Below are positions 5,649 through 14,160 of a stretch of 28,849 bases of DNA, piece by piece. Position 1 is the stretch's first letter, and each line of letters starts with the position of its first letter. The notes beneath the pieces are model-generated. The model saw only the letters and a list, made by a program, of their open reading frames with translations, did no database searches and had not been told where the DNA came from. The position numbers were made by a program, and so were the translations under genes. Origin of the DNA: JAGPHI01 sp036641735 (lineage in GTDB: Bacteria > Bacillota > Clostridia > Oscillospirales > Ruminococcaceae); NCBI GenBank assembly GCA_036641735.1, contig JAVWEG010000022.1, forward strand, positions 1 through 28,849, given 5' to 3'.

Positions 5649-7856
5649 TTGCCAGATGAACAGATAAAAATTGAAGGCGTAGTAGAAAATGTAGTTTTTC
5701 ATAACGAGCAAAATGGCTATACCGTGCTGGAGGTTTCTTCAAACGGTGAGCTTATTACTGCTGTGGGAGAGCTTGGAAGCGTGTGCGAGGGCGAGGAAGT
5801 AACTTTGCACGGTGAATTTAGCACACACGCTAATTTTGGCAAACAGTTTAAAGTGAATTTATGTGAAGCAAGGCTGCCGGAGGATGAGGAGGCAATACGA
5901 AAATATCTTTCCTCCGGCGCTCTGCCTTATATTGGGCCTGCTATTGCAAAACGCATTGTAGATGCCTTTAAGAGTGAAGCGCTTGATGTAATAGCGACGG
6001 ATATTGAACGATTATCCAAAATAAAAGGGCTTACGTTGATTAAGGCAACTGCAATATCTAACGAATTTAAGCGCATATTTAATGTAAGGGAAGCAATTAC
6101 TTGGCTGTCAAGATATGGGATATCGGCGCAAAAGGCAGTGGAAGTGTACAAGATATATGGCGCATATACTATAGATATGGTATCGCATAATCCGTATTTG
6201 CTATGCTTAGGGCAGGTGAGTATGCCTTTTAAAATGGCAGATGCAATGGCAGCGGAGCTGCAAATGGACGAAGAGAGCGATTGCAGAATAAATGCGGCAA
6301 TATTATACATATTAAGGCACAATTTACAAAATGGACATACCTGCTTGCCAAAAGCAAAATTAAGCAGAACAGCCGCAGATTTTATACACGTAGAAGAAGA
6401 GCTTACGAGTAGGTGTATGATGCGTTTGCTTGAGGACGAGGAGCTTGTTTGCGCTGTAAATGGCGAAAAAGAATATATTTATTTACCTGATTATTATAAA
6501 GCAGAACAAAATATTGCGTATCACTTAAAAGAGCTTGTAAAGCTGCCTGTGATAGAAGAAGAAAAAGCAGATAAGCGTATAGATGCAAATGAATTACTGG
6601 AGGGTATAAAATACGCTCCGCTTCAGCGAGAGGCAATAGTGTCGGCATTGGCACGTCACGCGCTTGTGCTTACGGGAGGCCCCGGTACAGGCAAAACCAC
6701 TACGGTAAATGGTATTATTGCGTGCTTTGAGCAAAGCGGAGACAGAGTATCGCTTGCGGCGCCTACGGGCAGAGCGGCAAAGCGTTTGGCAGAGCTAACA
6801 GGGCGCAAAGCACAGACGGTGCATCGCTTATTAGAGGTGGATTATGCAAGCGAGGGTAATATTAAGTTTATTCATAATGAAAAAAACAAGCTGAAATGTG
6901 ATGTGCTTGTGATAGATGAAATGAGTATGGTAGACGTAATGCTGTTTGAAAGCCTGCTTGCTGCGCTTAAAAGCTCGTGCCGTATTATAATGGTAGGCGA
7001 TGAGGATCAGCTGCCGAGCGTGGGGGCAGGCAATGTACTTTCAGGGATAATAGCATCAAACACTGTACCTGTAGTGCGTTTAAAAGAAATATTCCGTCAA
7101 GCATCGGAAAGCTTGATAGTGAGTAACGCACATAGGATAGTGAACGGAGATTTACCTATACGCGGCGGCAAGCAAAGCGATTATTTTATGATGGAGGCAG
7201 GCGGCGAGGCGGCGGCAGAGCTAGTGTGCGGTCTTGTGCAAAATCGATTGCCAAAAGCATATGGCTTTGATGCGATACAGGAAATACAAGTATTATGCCC
7301 TACTAAAATAGGAATACTTGGCACGGTGGCTTTAAATCCGCGCTTGCAGGAGCTGTTAAATCCGCCGTCTGCGGCAAAAGCACAGCTTACGGCGCTCGGG
7401 CGCATTTATCGCGTGGGCGATAAAGTAATGCAAGTAAAAAATAATTACGATATACAATATTCACGAGATAATGGTGCTGACGGTGTTGGCGCATTTAATG
7501 GGGATATGGGCATTATAGAAACAGTGGATCAAAAGGGCGGCACCATTGTGGTAAAAAGCGAGGACAGGCGCATAATATATACAATGGAGCAATTAAAAGA
7601 GCTGGAGCTTGCATATGCTGTCACTATCCACAAAAGTCAGGGCAGTGAATTTAAAGCGATAATATTGCCTATTGCAGACGTGCCGCAAAAGCTGTGCTAT
7701 CGCAATTTGCTGTATACGGGTGTAACGCGTGCGCGCAGCTTATGCGTAATAGTGGGACATAGTGAAGAAGTAAGCCGTATGGTTATGAATGTAAAGAACA
7801 ATTTGAGATTTTCGTGTTTATCAGATTTTTTGCGAGGGAATATTGAGTGGGACTGA
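5649..7856 (+). CDS. recD2: RecD2 family ATP-dependent 5'-3' DNA helicase
   Basis: This is a superfamily 1B helicase. Order of elements: N-terminal OB-like region (GVVENVVFHNEQNGYTVLEV), helix-hairpin-helix region (YIGPAIAKRIVDAF), Walker A GGPGTGKTT (about 343-351), motif II VIDEMSMVD, motif III GDEDQLPSVGAG, motif IV region LKEIFRQ, and C-terminal motifs VTIHKSQGSEF and LLYTGVTRAR. RecD2 acts in DNA repair and replication-fork maintenance without RecBC. The start chosen is TTG 5649 (735 aa): AAAAGGAG at 5633-5640 is well spaced, and RecD2 proteins usually begin close to the IEGVVE sequence. An in-frame ATG at 5574 would add 25 residues but has no SD. The gene ends inside the start of comF. 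Confidence 0.9.
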   Translation: MPDEQIKIEGVVENVVFHNEQNGYTVLEVSSNGELITAVGELGSVCEGEEVTLHGEFSTHANFGKQFKVNLCEARLPEDEEAIRKYLSSGALPYIGPAIAKRIVDAFKSEALDVIATDIERLSKIKGLTLIKATAISNEFKRIFNVREAITWLSRYGISAQKAVEVYKIYGAYTIDMVSHNPYLLCLGQVSMPFKMADAMAAELQMDEESDCRINAAILYILRHNLQNGHTCLPKAKLSRTAADFIHVEEELTSRCMMRLLEDEELVCAVNGEKEYIYLPDYYKAEQNIAYHLKELVKLPVIEEEKADKRIDANELLEGIKYAPLQREAIVSALARHALVLTGGPGTGKTTTVNGIIACFEQSGDRVSLAAPTGRAAKRLAELTGRKAQTVHRLLEVDYASEGNIKFIHNEKNKLKCDVLVIDEMSMVDVMLFESLLAALKSSCRIIMVGDEDQLPSVGAGNVLSGIIASNTVPVVRLKEIFRQASESLIVSNAHRIVNGDLPIRGGKQSDYFMMEAGGEAAAELVCGLVQNRLPKAYGFDAIQEIQVLCPTKIGILGTVALNPRLQELLNPPSAAKAQLTALGRIYRVGDKVMQVKNNYDIQYSRDNGADGVGAFNGDMGIIETVDQKGGTIVVKSEDRRIIYTMEQLKELELAYAVTIHKSQGSEFKAIILPIADVPQKLCYRNLLYTGVTRARSLCVIVGHSEEVSRMVMNVKNNLRFSCLSDFLRGNIEWD

Positions 7857-8527
7857 TACGAAAATTCGACAATTTAATATATCCAAAAAGATGTGCGTAC
7901 TGCGATAGAGTGCTTGGCAATGTAGCCAAGTGCGCGCTTTGCGAGCCGCTGATAATGGCGATAAAGCGAGAAGAGGGCATTGCAATAGACAAAAAAGGCA
8001 GAGTGCTTGATTTTGTGGATATTGCGCTTGCGCCTTATTGGTATGTTGAGCCTGTGAAAAGCGGAATATTGCGATTTAAATTCGGAAAAAGACAGGATTT
8101 GGCAAAGTATTACGCAAGTGAGCTTATTTTAGTGTTAAGGGCTTGTAATATCCTGCCTATATTTGATATAATAATACCTGTACCGACAGGAATAAAAGAG
8201 CTAAAACGCAAAGGATATTCCGTACCATATTTATTGGCAATGGAAGTTTCAAGGCAAAACGCAGTACCATTATGTACAAATGCGATAGTGAAGCCAAAAG
8301 ATACTCCACCGCAAATGTCATTGTCGGGCGAGAAACGCAGAGCCAATTTATTGGGCGCATTTACTGTTACGGATTTAGTAGCGGTGAAAAATAAAACTAT
8401 ATTATTGGTGGACGATGTACTTACTACAGGCTCCACTGTAAATGAATGTGCAAAAATGCTGCTGATTAGCGGTGCCAAAGCTTGTTGCAGCGTGTGCATA
8501 GCTGTGGGCAGTATTGCCACAAAATAG
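7847..8527 (+). CDS. comF: ComF family phosphoribosyltransferase-like protein
   Basis: The 226-aa protein has an N-terminal zinc finger with two Cys-x-x-Cys pairs (CAYC...CALC, residues 16-33) and a type I phosphoribosyltransferase fold with the PRPP-binding loop ILLVDDVLTTGSTV near residues 187-200. ComF proteins help DNA uptake during competence in Bacillus and are widespread in bacteria that are not known to be competent. The GTG start at 7847 overlaps the last 10 nt of recD2, with GAGGG 8 nt upstream, so translation is coupled to the helicase. Pairing with a helicase fits a role in handling incoming or single-stranded DNA, but that is inference. Confidence 0.88.
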   Translation: MGLIRKFDNLIYPKRCAYCDRVLGNVAKCALCEPLIMAIKREEGIAIDKKGRVLDFVDIALAPYWYVEPVKSGILRFKFGKRQDLAKYYASELILVLRACNILPIFDIIIPVPTGIKELKRKGYSVPYLLAMEVSRQNAVPLCTNAIVKPKDTPPQMSLSGEKRRANLLGAFTVTDLVAVKNKTILLVDDVLTTGSTVNECAKMLLISGAKACCSVCIAVGSIATK

Positions 8528-8543
8528 AAATGGAAGTGCGATT

Positions 8544-9569
8544 ATGGCGCAAAATGACATAGGTATTGATCTTGGAACTACCTCGGTTATTATAAGTGTG
8601 GAGGGCAAGGGTATAGTATTAAACGAGCCTACAATTGTAGCTGTAGACAGTAAACATAGTAAAGTGCTGGCAGTGGGCACAGATGCCTATGCGATGATAG
8701 GACGTACACCGGCATATATATCCGCCATTCGCCCGTTAAAAGACGGAGTAATTTCAAACCACGTGCTTACTAAGGAGCTTATACGTCGATTTATCGGCAG
8801 AGTATACGATTCGCGCCTTATTAAGCCGCGCGTATCTGTGTGCGTACCTGCCGCCATTACAGGCATAGAGGCAGATGCTGTAGTAGAAGCAGTGGTAAGT
8901 GCAGGCGCAAGACAGGTGTATTTAATAGATGAGCCTATTGCTGCGGCGCTGGGTGCAGGTATAGATATTACTCAGCCACGCGGACATATGGTGATAGATA
9001 TGGGCGGCGGCACTACTGATATAGCGGTAATATCGCTTGGCGGCAAGGTAAAAGCAAGCTCGCTCGATATAGCAGGCAACACTTATGATGAAGAAATAAT
9101 GAAACATATTCGTCAGCATTTTAATTTGGCAATAGGCGAGAAATCGGCTGAAAATTTAAAGAAAACAGTGGCGTGCTGTGATGAAGAAAGCGATTTTTTT
9201 GAAACAATGGAGGTAAAGGGGCGCAACCTCACCACGGGCTTGCCTCAGCGCCTTAATGTTACTACTAAAGATTTATATGAGCCTGTTTTGTTTTGCGCAT
9301 CGCAAATAGCAGTATCGGCGCACGGAGTACTGGAAAAAACTCCGCCTGAGCTGTCAGGAGATATCTATGAAGAAGGCATATGTCTTACAGGCGGCAGTGC
9401 GCTTTTACAAGGAGCGGCAACGTACTTTACGCGTATGCTTAAAGTAAATACCTTTGTGGCAGACGATCCTGTAAATTGTGTAGCTAAAGGCTCGGCAAAG
9501 TCATTGTCTATTGGTGACAATTTGGAGTCCGGATTTAGAGATGCTACACCCAAAATAGGCAAAAGATAA
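8544..9569 (+). CDS. mreB: MreB/Mbl family rod-shape actin homologue
   Basis: This is a 341-aa actin-fold cytoskeletal protein. The phosphate-1 loop is IGIDLGTTSV near the N-terminus, phosphate-2 is VIDMGGGTTDIAVIS (about 158-172), the adenosine motif is LTGGSALLQG, and the family text KGIVLNEPTIVAV and MIGRTPAYISAIRPLKDGVI is present. It forms membrane-associated filaments that guide cell-wall synthesis. ATG 8544 was chosen because it has GGAAG 7 nt upstream and gives the usual MreB N-terminus; an ATG at 8514 would add ten residues overlapping comF. It follows comF by 16 nt. The absence of mreC and mreD next to it suggests it is an Mbl/MreBH-type paralogue. Confidence 0.88.
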   Translation: MAQNDIGIDLGTTSVIISVEGKGIVLNEPTIVAVDSKHSKVLAVGTDAYAMIGRTPAYISAIRPLKDGVISNHVLTKELIRRFIGRVYDSRLIKPRVSVCVPAAITGIEADAVVEAVVSAGARQVYLIDEPIAAALGAGIDITQPRGHMVIDMGGGTTDIAVISLGGKVKASSLDIAGNTYDEEIMKHIRQHFNLAIGEKSAENLKKTVACCDEESDFFETMEVKGRNLTTGLPQRLNVTTKDLYEPVLFCASQIAVSAHGVLEKTPPELSGDIYEEGICLTGGSALLQGAATYFTRMLKVNTFVADDPVNCVAKGSAKSLSIGDNLESGFRDATPKIGKR

Positions 9570-9615
9570 TTTGTATTTGTCGCATATTAAATATGCTGAA
9601 TTATGAATAAAAATA

Positions 9616-9650
9616 AAGGATACAAGCACTGTTATAATGCTTGTATCCTT
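9616..9650. terminator. Bidirectional terminator between mreB and ytvI
   Basis: A 13-bp perfect stem (AAGGATACAAGCA at 9616-9628 with TGCTTGTATCCTT at 9638-9650) has a 9-nt loop, with T-rich and A-rich flanks. It serves the converging mreB and ytvI transcripts. Confidence 0.88.
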
Positions 9651-9660
9651 TTTGTTTATG

Positions 9661-10737
9661 TTATTTAAAAATTTTAAAATCTTCGCTTTTACTTAATTGC
9701 AATATTGTAGTAACTGCAATCGGCAATCCAAACAGCCCTACAATACCAAAAAGCTGCGCGCCTACAAACATACAGCCAAGAGTGACGAGAGGATAAAGAC
9801 CTATTTGTTTGCCTATTACTCGCGGCTCTAAGCTTTGGCGCACTATAGTGACAATGGCATATAATATCAAAAGCCCTGCGCCCAGTGGAATATTACCTAA
9901 AATAAGAGTGATAATGCCCCACGGGATAATCACCGTGCCTGTACCTATTACAGGCAAAATATCTACGCAAGCTACGGCAAGCGCAATAAGCAGTGCATTA
10001 TCAACGCGCAGCAGAGATAACCCAATGGTAAGCTCCACAAAGGTAACGGTGAGTAAAATAGCATATGCTTTGGCAAAATGCGCAATTACGTCAATGCCGT
10101 TTGATTTGATTTTAAATAATATTTGTTTGTTCTTTTCAGAAAGCTGGCGTATAAAAAATCCTGTAATTTTGTAATAATCTACAACGCAGAAAAACGATAC
10201 GATGATAGTGAGAATAAATTTTACAAAAAACGATGGTACGCGTGTGGCGGTAGAAGTAACTAAAGATATTGCGCCTGTAGACAGTGAAGTAACAAAGCCG
10301 GATAGGCTGTTAGCAATACTGGTGCCTGCGGCATCTATAAAATCCAGCATAGTTGGATTAAGGTTAAGCACCAAGGCTTCTACCTTGTCTTGAATAGACA
10401 TAAGCGCAGGAGATATACTGTTATCATAAAAAGCAGGTAGTGACATAAACACATCTCTTAGCATTACCACTACCCTTGTACCAAGCACTGTGAGCAAAGT
10501 GCCGACAACAAAGTAAAATACTATCAGCACCAGTACAGATACAGGCTTACGGTTAATATGTGCTTTGCTTACTATCCAATTGATAATCGGCTTTAATATA
10601 AATGCAAAGAAAAATCCGAAAATAAAAGGAGTAAGAAACGGCAAGACATACTTAGTGCCTAGATAAATAAGGCCGAGAATAATGGTATAAAACACAAATT
10701 TAATAATAAACGCACGCATTTTTTCTACATTAGTCAT
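9661..10737 (-). CDS. ytvI: AI-2E family transporter, YtvI-like sporulation membrane protein
   Basis: This is a polytopic membrane protein of about 358 aa with the PerM/AI-2E exporter pattern: three N-terminal helices (FVFYTIILGLIYLGTKYVL, FLTPFIFGFFFAFILKPII, VSVLVLIVFYFVVGTLL), a central loop region (75-145), then a helix bundle with LPVIGTGTVIIPWGI and the C-terminal family motif EPRVIGKQIGLYPLVTL. The YtvI subgroup is associated with sporulation in Bacillota. The SD AAGGAG sits directly against the first ATG (10746) with no spacing and is 9 nt from the ATG at 10737, so the latter is the better start. The substrate is unknown, and transport of AI-2 is not implied. Confidence 0.82.
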   Translation of the reverse strand: MTNVEKMRAFIIKFVFYTIILGLIYLGTKYVLPFLTPFIFGFFFAFILKPIINWIVSKAHINRKPVSVLVLIVFYFVVGTLLTVLGTRVVVMLRDVFMSLPAFYDNSISPALMSIQDKVEALVLNLNPTMLDFIDAAGTSIANSLSGFVTSLSTGAISLVTSTATRVPSFFVKFILTIIVSFFCVVDYYKITGFFIRQLSEKNKQILFKIKSNGIDVIAHFAKAYAILLTVTFVELTIGLSLLRVDNALLIALAVACVDILPVIGTGTVIIPWGIITLILGNIPLGAGLLILYAIVTIVRQSLEPRVIGKQIGLYPLVTLGCMFVGAQLFGIVGLFGLPIAVTTILQLSKSEDFKIFK

Positions 10738-10825
10738 TCGTTTCATCTCCTTACCAGTTATTACTTAATACGACTATTATAACCTAACTTTCTTCAAAAA
10801 TATATAGCGCTGTATAAATAATTTT

Positions 10826-10863
10826 AAAAAGCGCTGTGGCAATTGTTGCACACAGCGCTTTTT
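10826..10863. terminator. Terminator after the DUF4179 gene
   Basis: A 13-bp perfect stem (AAAAAGCGCTGTG at 10826-10838 with CACAGCGCTTTTT at 10851-10863) lies just past the stop of the anti-sigma-like gene (minus strand) and upstream of ytvI. It separates the two minus-strand transcripts. Confidence 0.85.
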
Positions 10864-10873
10864 CGCAAATTAC

Positions 10874-12247
10874 TTATTTTTCAAAAGGAATGTCGATATT
10901 GTTTATTTTTACGCTTGCTATTTCATCTACTGAAACAGGAGATGAAAAAATATTTTTTATCACTATTTGTTCTATGCCGTCCTCGCCGTTTTCACATATG
11001 CACGAGGATGAACAAAAATTAAGCTCACTGCCGTCAAAGCGTGTAACAGTAACTGTTGGCGAGAGCGAATAATCGTACATTTGTCCGCGCCCTATTAAGG
11101 TAACACCTATAGGAGATACACGTACAGAGGTAATTTCCCACGGGTCCATATTAATTATACAGTCGGCATTTAGCTGTGTGGTTGCCTCATCTAAAGTGAA
11201 ATGTGTGTCCCATTTACCGCTGATATGCTTTTCGTAAGTGTCGACATCGGCCATTATTTTAATATCCGAAAGCGGCACGTTTTCGGGAAGCCTAAATACA
11301 TCCTCGGTGTAATCGCTCACTGTTCGGTAACCAAGCTGTTTTAATTCGCCAATACTGAATTTTAATGCTTCGCAATCAATTCGTTCTTGGCCGGGTGCGC
11401 TGAGATAAAAATTAATCGTATTAAAAATACCTGTATCGTTATTGGGATTTTGCTGTAAATGCAGCTCATCGCCGATTATGCCTACACCTGAAAAATAGCT
11501 CCAATCATAGCCGTTTATCGGCATTGTGAATTTATCGGATTTTAGATTTGGCAAAGTGCCATTATTACTGCGGCGCACAAGCTCACCTGCATTACCGCTA
11601 TATTCCATTTGCTTTGTATCGGGGAAATATAGCTGCGGCTTTAAGTTGGCACTTGCAATATCAGCGGCAGTAAGCTTTAAATCCACATTGCTTTCGTAAT
11701 TGTGATCGCCTAAAATGGTGCTTAGCGTAATACTCATTTTTTGCTTATCAAGCTCTTTGCCACCGCTGCCTGTGATGCAAACAGTAGCGGTATTGGCAGC
11801 TTCGTCAAAGCTTATTATCTGCCAATTCGGAAATTCTATGCCGGATACTTGAAGGTCAAAAAGCTCCATATCTTCGCTTAAACGCGAGCCTGTCTCGTCC
11901 TTTAAGGTAAGATAAATCACTACGGCATCTTCATCGTGCATAGCCGCCAATAGCTCCATACGTATACCGTCACAGCGGCTTACGTCATTTATCGGCTGTA
12001 AAAATGAGGTAATTTTGCTGCCAAGCATAGATAATAAGCTGCTTATCTGCGGTACAGCGGCAGCCATTACACCGAGGCTTACAGTGGCGGTAAAGCACAA
12101 AACAGCGGCAGTAGCTATAATACGTTTAAAAGGTATTTTATATGCTTTACCTGCACATTGCCTGATGGGGGGTGCTGTAAAAGGCTTTGTGTACTCAAGC
12201 GCACCAAGACGGTTATCAATGGCGCTTTTTATTCTATTGTCATTCAT
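10874..12247 (-). CDS. DUF4179 membrane protein, probable anti-sigma factor
   Basis: The 457-aa protein has a short cytoplasmic N-terminus (about 1-40), one membrane helix (about 42-64, RIIATAAVLCFTATVSLGVMA) and a large extracellular region of beta-rich domains containing the DUF4179 pattern (SLLSMLGSKITSFLQPINDV, then DEDAVVIYLTLKDETGSRL). Proteins of this layout are encoded with ECF sigma factors and act as their membrane-bound anti-sigma partner or sensor. The start overlaps the stop of the sigma gene by 8 nt, a strong sign of coupled production. The signal it senses is unknown; an envelope stress is likely given the extracellular bulk. Confidence 0.83.
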   Translation of the reverse strand: MNDNRIKSAIDNRLGALEYTKPFTAPPIRQCAGKAYKIPFKRIIATAAVLCFTATVSLGVMAAAVPQISSLLSMLGSKITSFLQPINDVSRCDGIRMELLAAMHDEDAVVIYLTLKDETGSRLSEDMELFDLQVSGIEFPNWQIISFDEAANTATVCITGSGGKELDKQKMSITLSTILGDHNYESNVDLKLTAADIASANLKPQLYFPDTKQMEYSGNAGELVRRSNNGTLPNLKSDKFTMPINGYDWSYFSGVGIIGDELHLQQNPNNDTGIFNTINFYLSAPGQERIDCEALKFSIGELKQLGYRTVSDYTEDVFRLPENVPLSDIKIMADVDTYEKHISGKWDTHFTLDEATTQLNADCIINMDPWEITSVRVSPIGVTLIGRGQMYDYSLSPTVTVTRFDGSELNFCSSSCICENGEDGIEQIVIKNIFSSPVSVDEIASVKINNIDIPFEK

Positions 12248-12758
12248 CCGTCTCGCCTCCTAAAGTATTTTTAAGTATTTCGCGTGCGCGTTTCAGCCTC
12301 ACGCCTACTGTGGCAATGGGGCAATTAAGTATTTTGGCAATATCGGCAGTTTTCATATCTTGATAATAAAAAAGCAAAATCACTTCTTTATATTTTGGCT
12401 TTAGCTTCATTATTTCTTTAATTAAAGAGTCGTCACTATTGAAATTTTCTTCGTATGGAATCTCCGCAAGCTCGTCGGATACGTCTACGCGATTATTCCA
12501 CGCACTGCGCAGAATATCTTTACATACATTAATGGCAATGCGGATAACCCAAGTTTTTTCACTGGATTTTCCATTAAAGCTTGAGTACGAACGATATACC
12601 TTTATAAAGGTTTCCTGCACGGCATCTTCTGCGTGCTGCATATCCTTTAAGTACATAAAGCACATACGCAATAGCTGTGTGCCATAATCTTTTACTATGC
12701 GCTCCATATCAGGTACGCAGCTTTGAAAATTGTCGTCTGTAGGCATAATGCGTACCAT
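12240..12758 (-). CDS. ECF-type RNA polymerase sigma factor
   Basis: The 172-aa protein has sigma region 2 (YGTQLLRMCFMYLKDMQHAEDAVQETFIKVYRSYSSF; the DAVQETF signature is at about 44-50) and sigma region 4 (LKPKYKEVILLFYYQDMKTADIAKILN...TVGVRLKRAREILK; HTH at about 133-160). It has no region 1 or 3, as is usual for extracytoplasmic-function sigmas. The SD AAAGG abuts the ATG at 12758 and is about 12 nt from the ATG at 12746, so the start is uncertain by four codons. It is followed by its overlapping DUF4179 partner, with a candidate autoregulated promoter upstream. Confidence 0.92.
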   Translation of the reverse strand: MVRIMPTDDNFQSCVPDMERIVKDYGTQLLRMCFMYLKDMQHAEDAVQETFIKVYRSYSSFNGKSSEKTWVIRIAINVCKDILRSAWNNRVDVSDELAEIPYEENFNSDDSLIKEIMKLKPKYKEVILLFYYQDMKTADIAKILNCPIATVGVRLKRAREILKNTLGGETDE

Positions 12759-12778
12759 CCTTTCGTAATCTTAGACGA

Positions 12779-12807
12779 GACGGGGCAATCAAAATCTTTC
12801 GTTTACA
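12779..12807 (-). promoter_or_regulatory. Candidate ECF-sigma autoregulatory promoter
   Basis: On the minus strand TGTAAAC (12801-12807) is followed after 18 nt by CGTC (12779-12782), with another CGTC at 12774-12777. This resembles the AAC-type -35 and CGTC -10 of ECF promoters in Bacillota. It is a pattern match, not a tested promoter. Confidence 0.45.
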
Positions 12808-12813
12808 CAATAA

Positions 12814-12842
12814 TTGCTTTTATTGTATAAAATCATTATAAT
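12814..12842 (+). promoter_or_regulatory. Promoter of the Card1-like gene
   Basis: TTGCTT (12814-12819), a 17-nt spacer and a consensus TATAAT (12837-12842) drive the plus strand, back to back with the ECF promoter only 7 nt away. Confidence 0.6.
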
Positions 12843-12880
12843 GTTATTAAAAAGAAATAGCAATATTAGGAGGCGGCACA

Positions 12881-14068
12881 TTGAATATTAAGACACTTGT
12901 GGAGCTGTACGACAAAGAGCCTGTGGAAAATGTGCTTTCGGCGTGTATTTTTGAGCCGGAGCTGCTTGTGTATGTGTGCGATATAAACGATAATACCTTG
13001 CGCAAGGAAACAGCGGTTTATAGATTACTCAAAAGCCGTGGGCTTAAAACAAAGCCGCGTTTTTATTATATAGACACTACAAGCTACGCTGTAGTGTACC
13101 GCACATTTACAGCTATTGCGCGAGATTATCCCGGCTGCGTTTTCGATTTTACAGGCGGTAAAGATTTAGTACTGCTTACGGCAGGTATTTTTTGCAAAGA
13201 AAACAAAGCGGACGGATATTATATAGATATAGAACGTCGGCGCTTTTGCGAGGTATTTGGCTGCGAAGAAATGAAAGAGCATTTTGAAATGCCGCGTTTT
13301 AAAGCGGAAGATGTATTTGCACTTGCAGGCGCATCTTTACTTGGCAACGGGCATTTTGAGATGTCGCGTATTACACAGGATTTTGAGCAAGATGTAATGA
13401 GTGTGTGGGAAATAATGCTTAAAAATCCCGATGCGTGGGGCGGCTTTGTGGGATATCTGCAAGCGGTGACAAGATATATGCGCGAGGATGAGCTATGGGT
13501 ATCGGCAAAGCAGATAATCCACGTAAACGAACACGTTACGGCTAGATGCAATGTGCCGATATTAATGCGCTTAGAGCAATGTAAGGTACTGTCTGATGTG
13601 CATTGCGAGGGCAAAAAGGTAAGCTTTAAATACAAAAATTCACTTATGGAAAAATGCCTTTTAAACCACGGTATTTGGCTAGAGCTTTATGCTTATTTTG
13701 CGGCAAAGCGAAGCGGATATTTTGATGATGTGCGCACAAGTGTTTTGGTGGATTGGGACAATACCGCATATCAAGGCGAAACCACGCGCAACGAGATAGA
13801 TGTAATGCTTGTAAAGGGAGTAACACCTGTATTTATTTCTTGTAAAATGGGATTGCCTACTGCCCTTAGCTTGTCGGAAATAAAAATGATAAGCGAAAAA
13901 TTTGGCGGAGAATACACAAAAACAGTATTAATGACGGCAAGCGACCTTAAAAATTGCAACAGAGCATTGTGGCAACGCGCCAAAGACCTTGATATTTATG
14001 TGCTGGATAAACAAGAGCTGCAAAGCGGAATACTGGAAAAACGGTTATTGGAGATAGCCGAAAGCTGA
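12881..14068 (+). CDS. Card1/Can2-like CARF-nuclease (DUF1887), stand-alone
   Basis: This 395-aa protein looks complete. Residues 1 to about 140 form a Rossmann-type CARF domain with the ligand-loop signature FDFTGGKDLVLLTAG (88-102). Residues 255-395 are a PD-(D/E)xK nuclease of the Card1/DUF1887 type: helix acid in IWLELYAY (E268), RNEIDVML (E305, D307), VFISCKMG (S320, K322) and FGGEYTKTVLMTA (341-353). In Card1 the last motif is an acid-x-Lys; here it is Ser-Cys-Lys, as I recall for a subset of the family. Known Card1/Can2 proteins are cyclic-oligoadenylate-activated nucleases of type III CRISPR systems; no CRISPR array or cas gene is visible in this window. The TTG start has AGGAGG (12868-12873) with 7-nt spacing. 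Confidence 0.85.
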   Translation: MNIKTLVELYDKEPVENVLSACIFEPELLVYVCDINDNTLRKETAVYRLLKSRGLKTKPRFYYIDTTSYAVVYRTFTAIARDYPGCVFDFTGGKDLVLLTAGIFCKENKADGYYIDIERRRFCEVFGCEEMKEHFEMPRFKAEDVFALAGASLLGNGHFEMSRITQDFEQDVMSVWEIMLKNPDAWGGFVGYLQAVTRYMREDELWVSAKQIIHVNEHVTARCNVPILMRLEQCKVLSDVHCEGKKVSFKYKNSLMEKCLLNHGIWLELYAYFAAKRSGYFDDVRTSVLVDWDNTAYQGETTRNEIDVMLVKGVTPVFISCKMGLPTALSLSEIKMISEKFGGEYTKTVLMTASDLKNCNRALWQRAKDLDIYVLDKQELQSGILEKRLLEIAES

Positions 14069-14091
14069 AATTATTTAGAAATAAAAACTAT

Positions 14092-14140
14092 TTGAGATTT
14101 TTAGTTTATAGTGTTATAATACCATAGACTATAAAACTAA
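14092..14140 (+). promoter_or_regulatory. HAD gene promoter with flanking inverted repeat
   Basis: TTGAGA (14092-14097), a 17-nt spacer and TATAAT (14115-14120) form a strong promoter. TTAGTTTATAG (14101-14111) and CTATAAAACTAA (14129-14140) form an inverted repeat with one bulged base that brackets the -10, which could be an operator or a leader hairpin. Confidence 0.6.
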
Positions 14141-14160
14141 AAAACAGAGGTTGTGTTATT

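Noticed and set aside
9809..10393. Plus-strand open frames across ytvI
   Set aside because: Antisense to a clearly coding membrane-protein gene, with no SD and no family.
12759..14160. CRISPR array or cas genes near the CARF nuclease
   Set aside because: No regularly spaced direct repeats and no cas-like gene are visible anywhere in the window.
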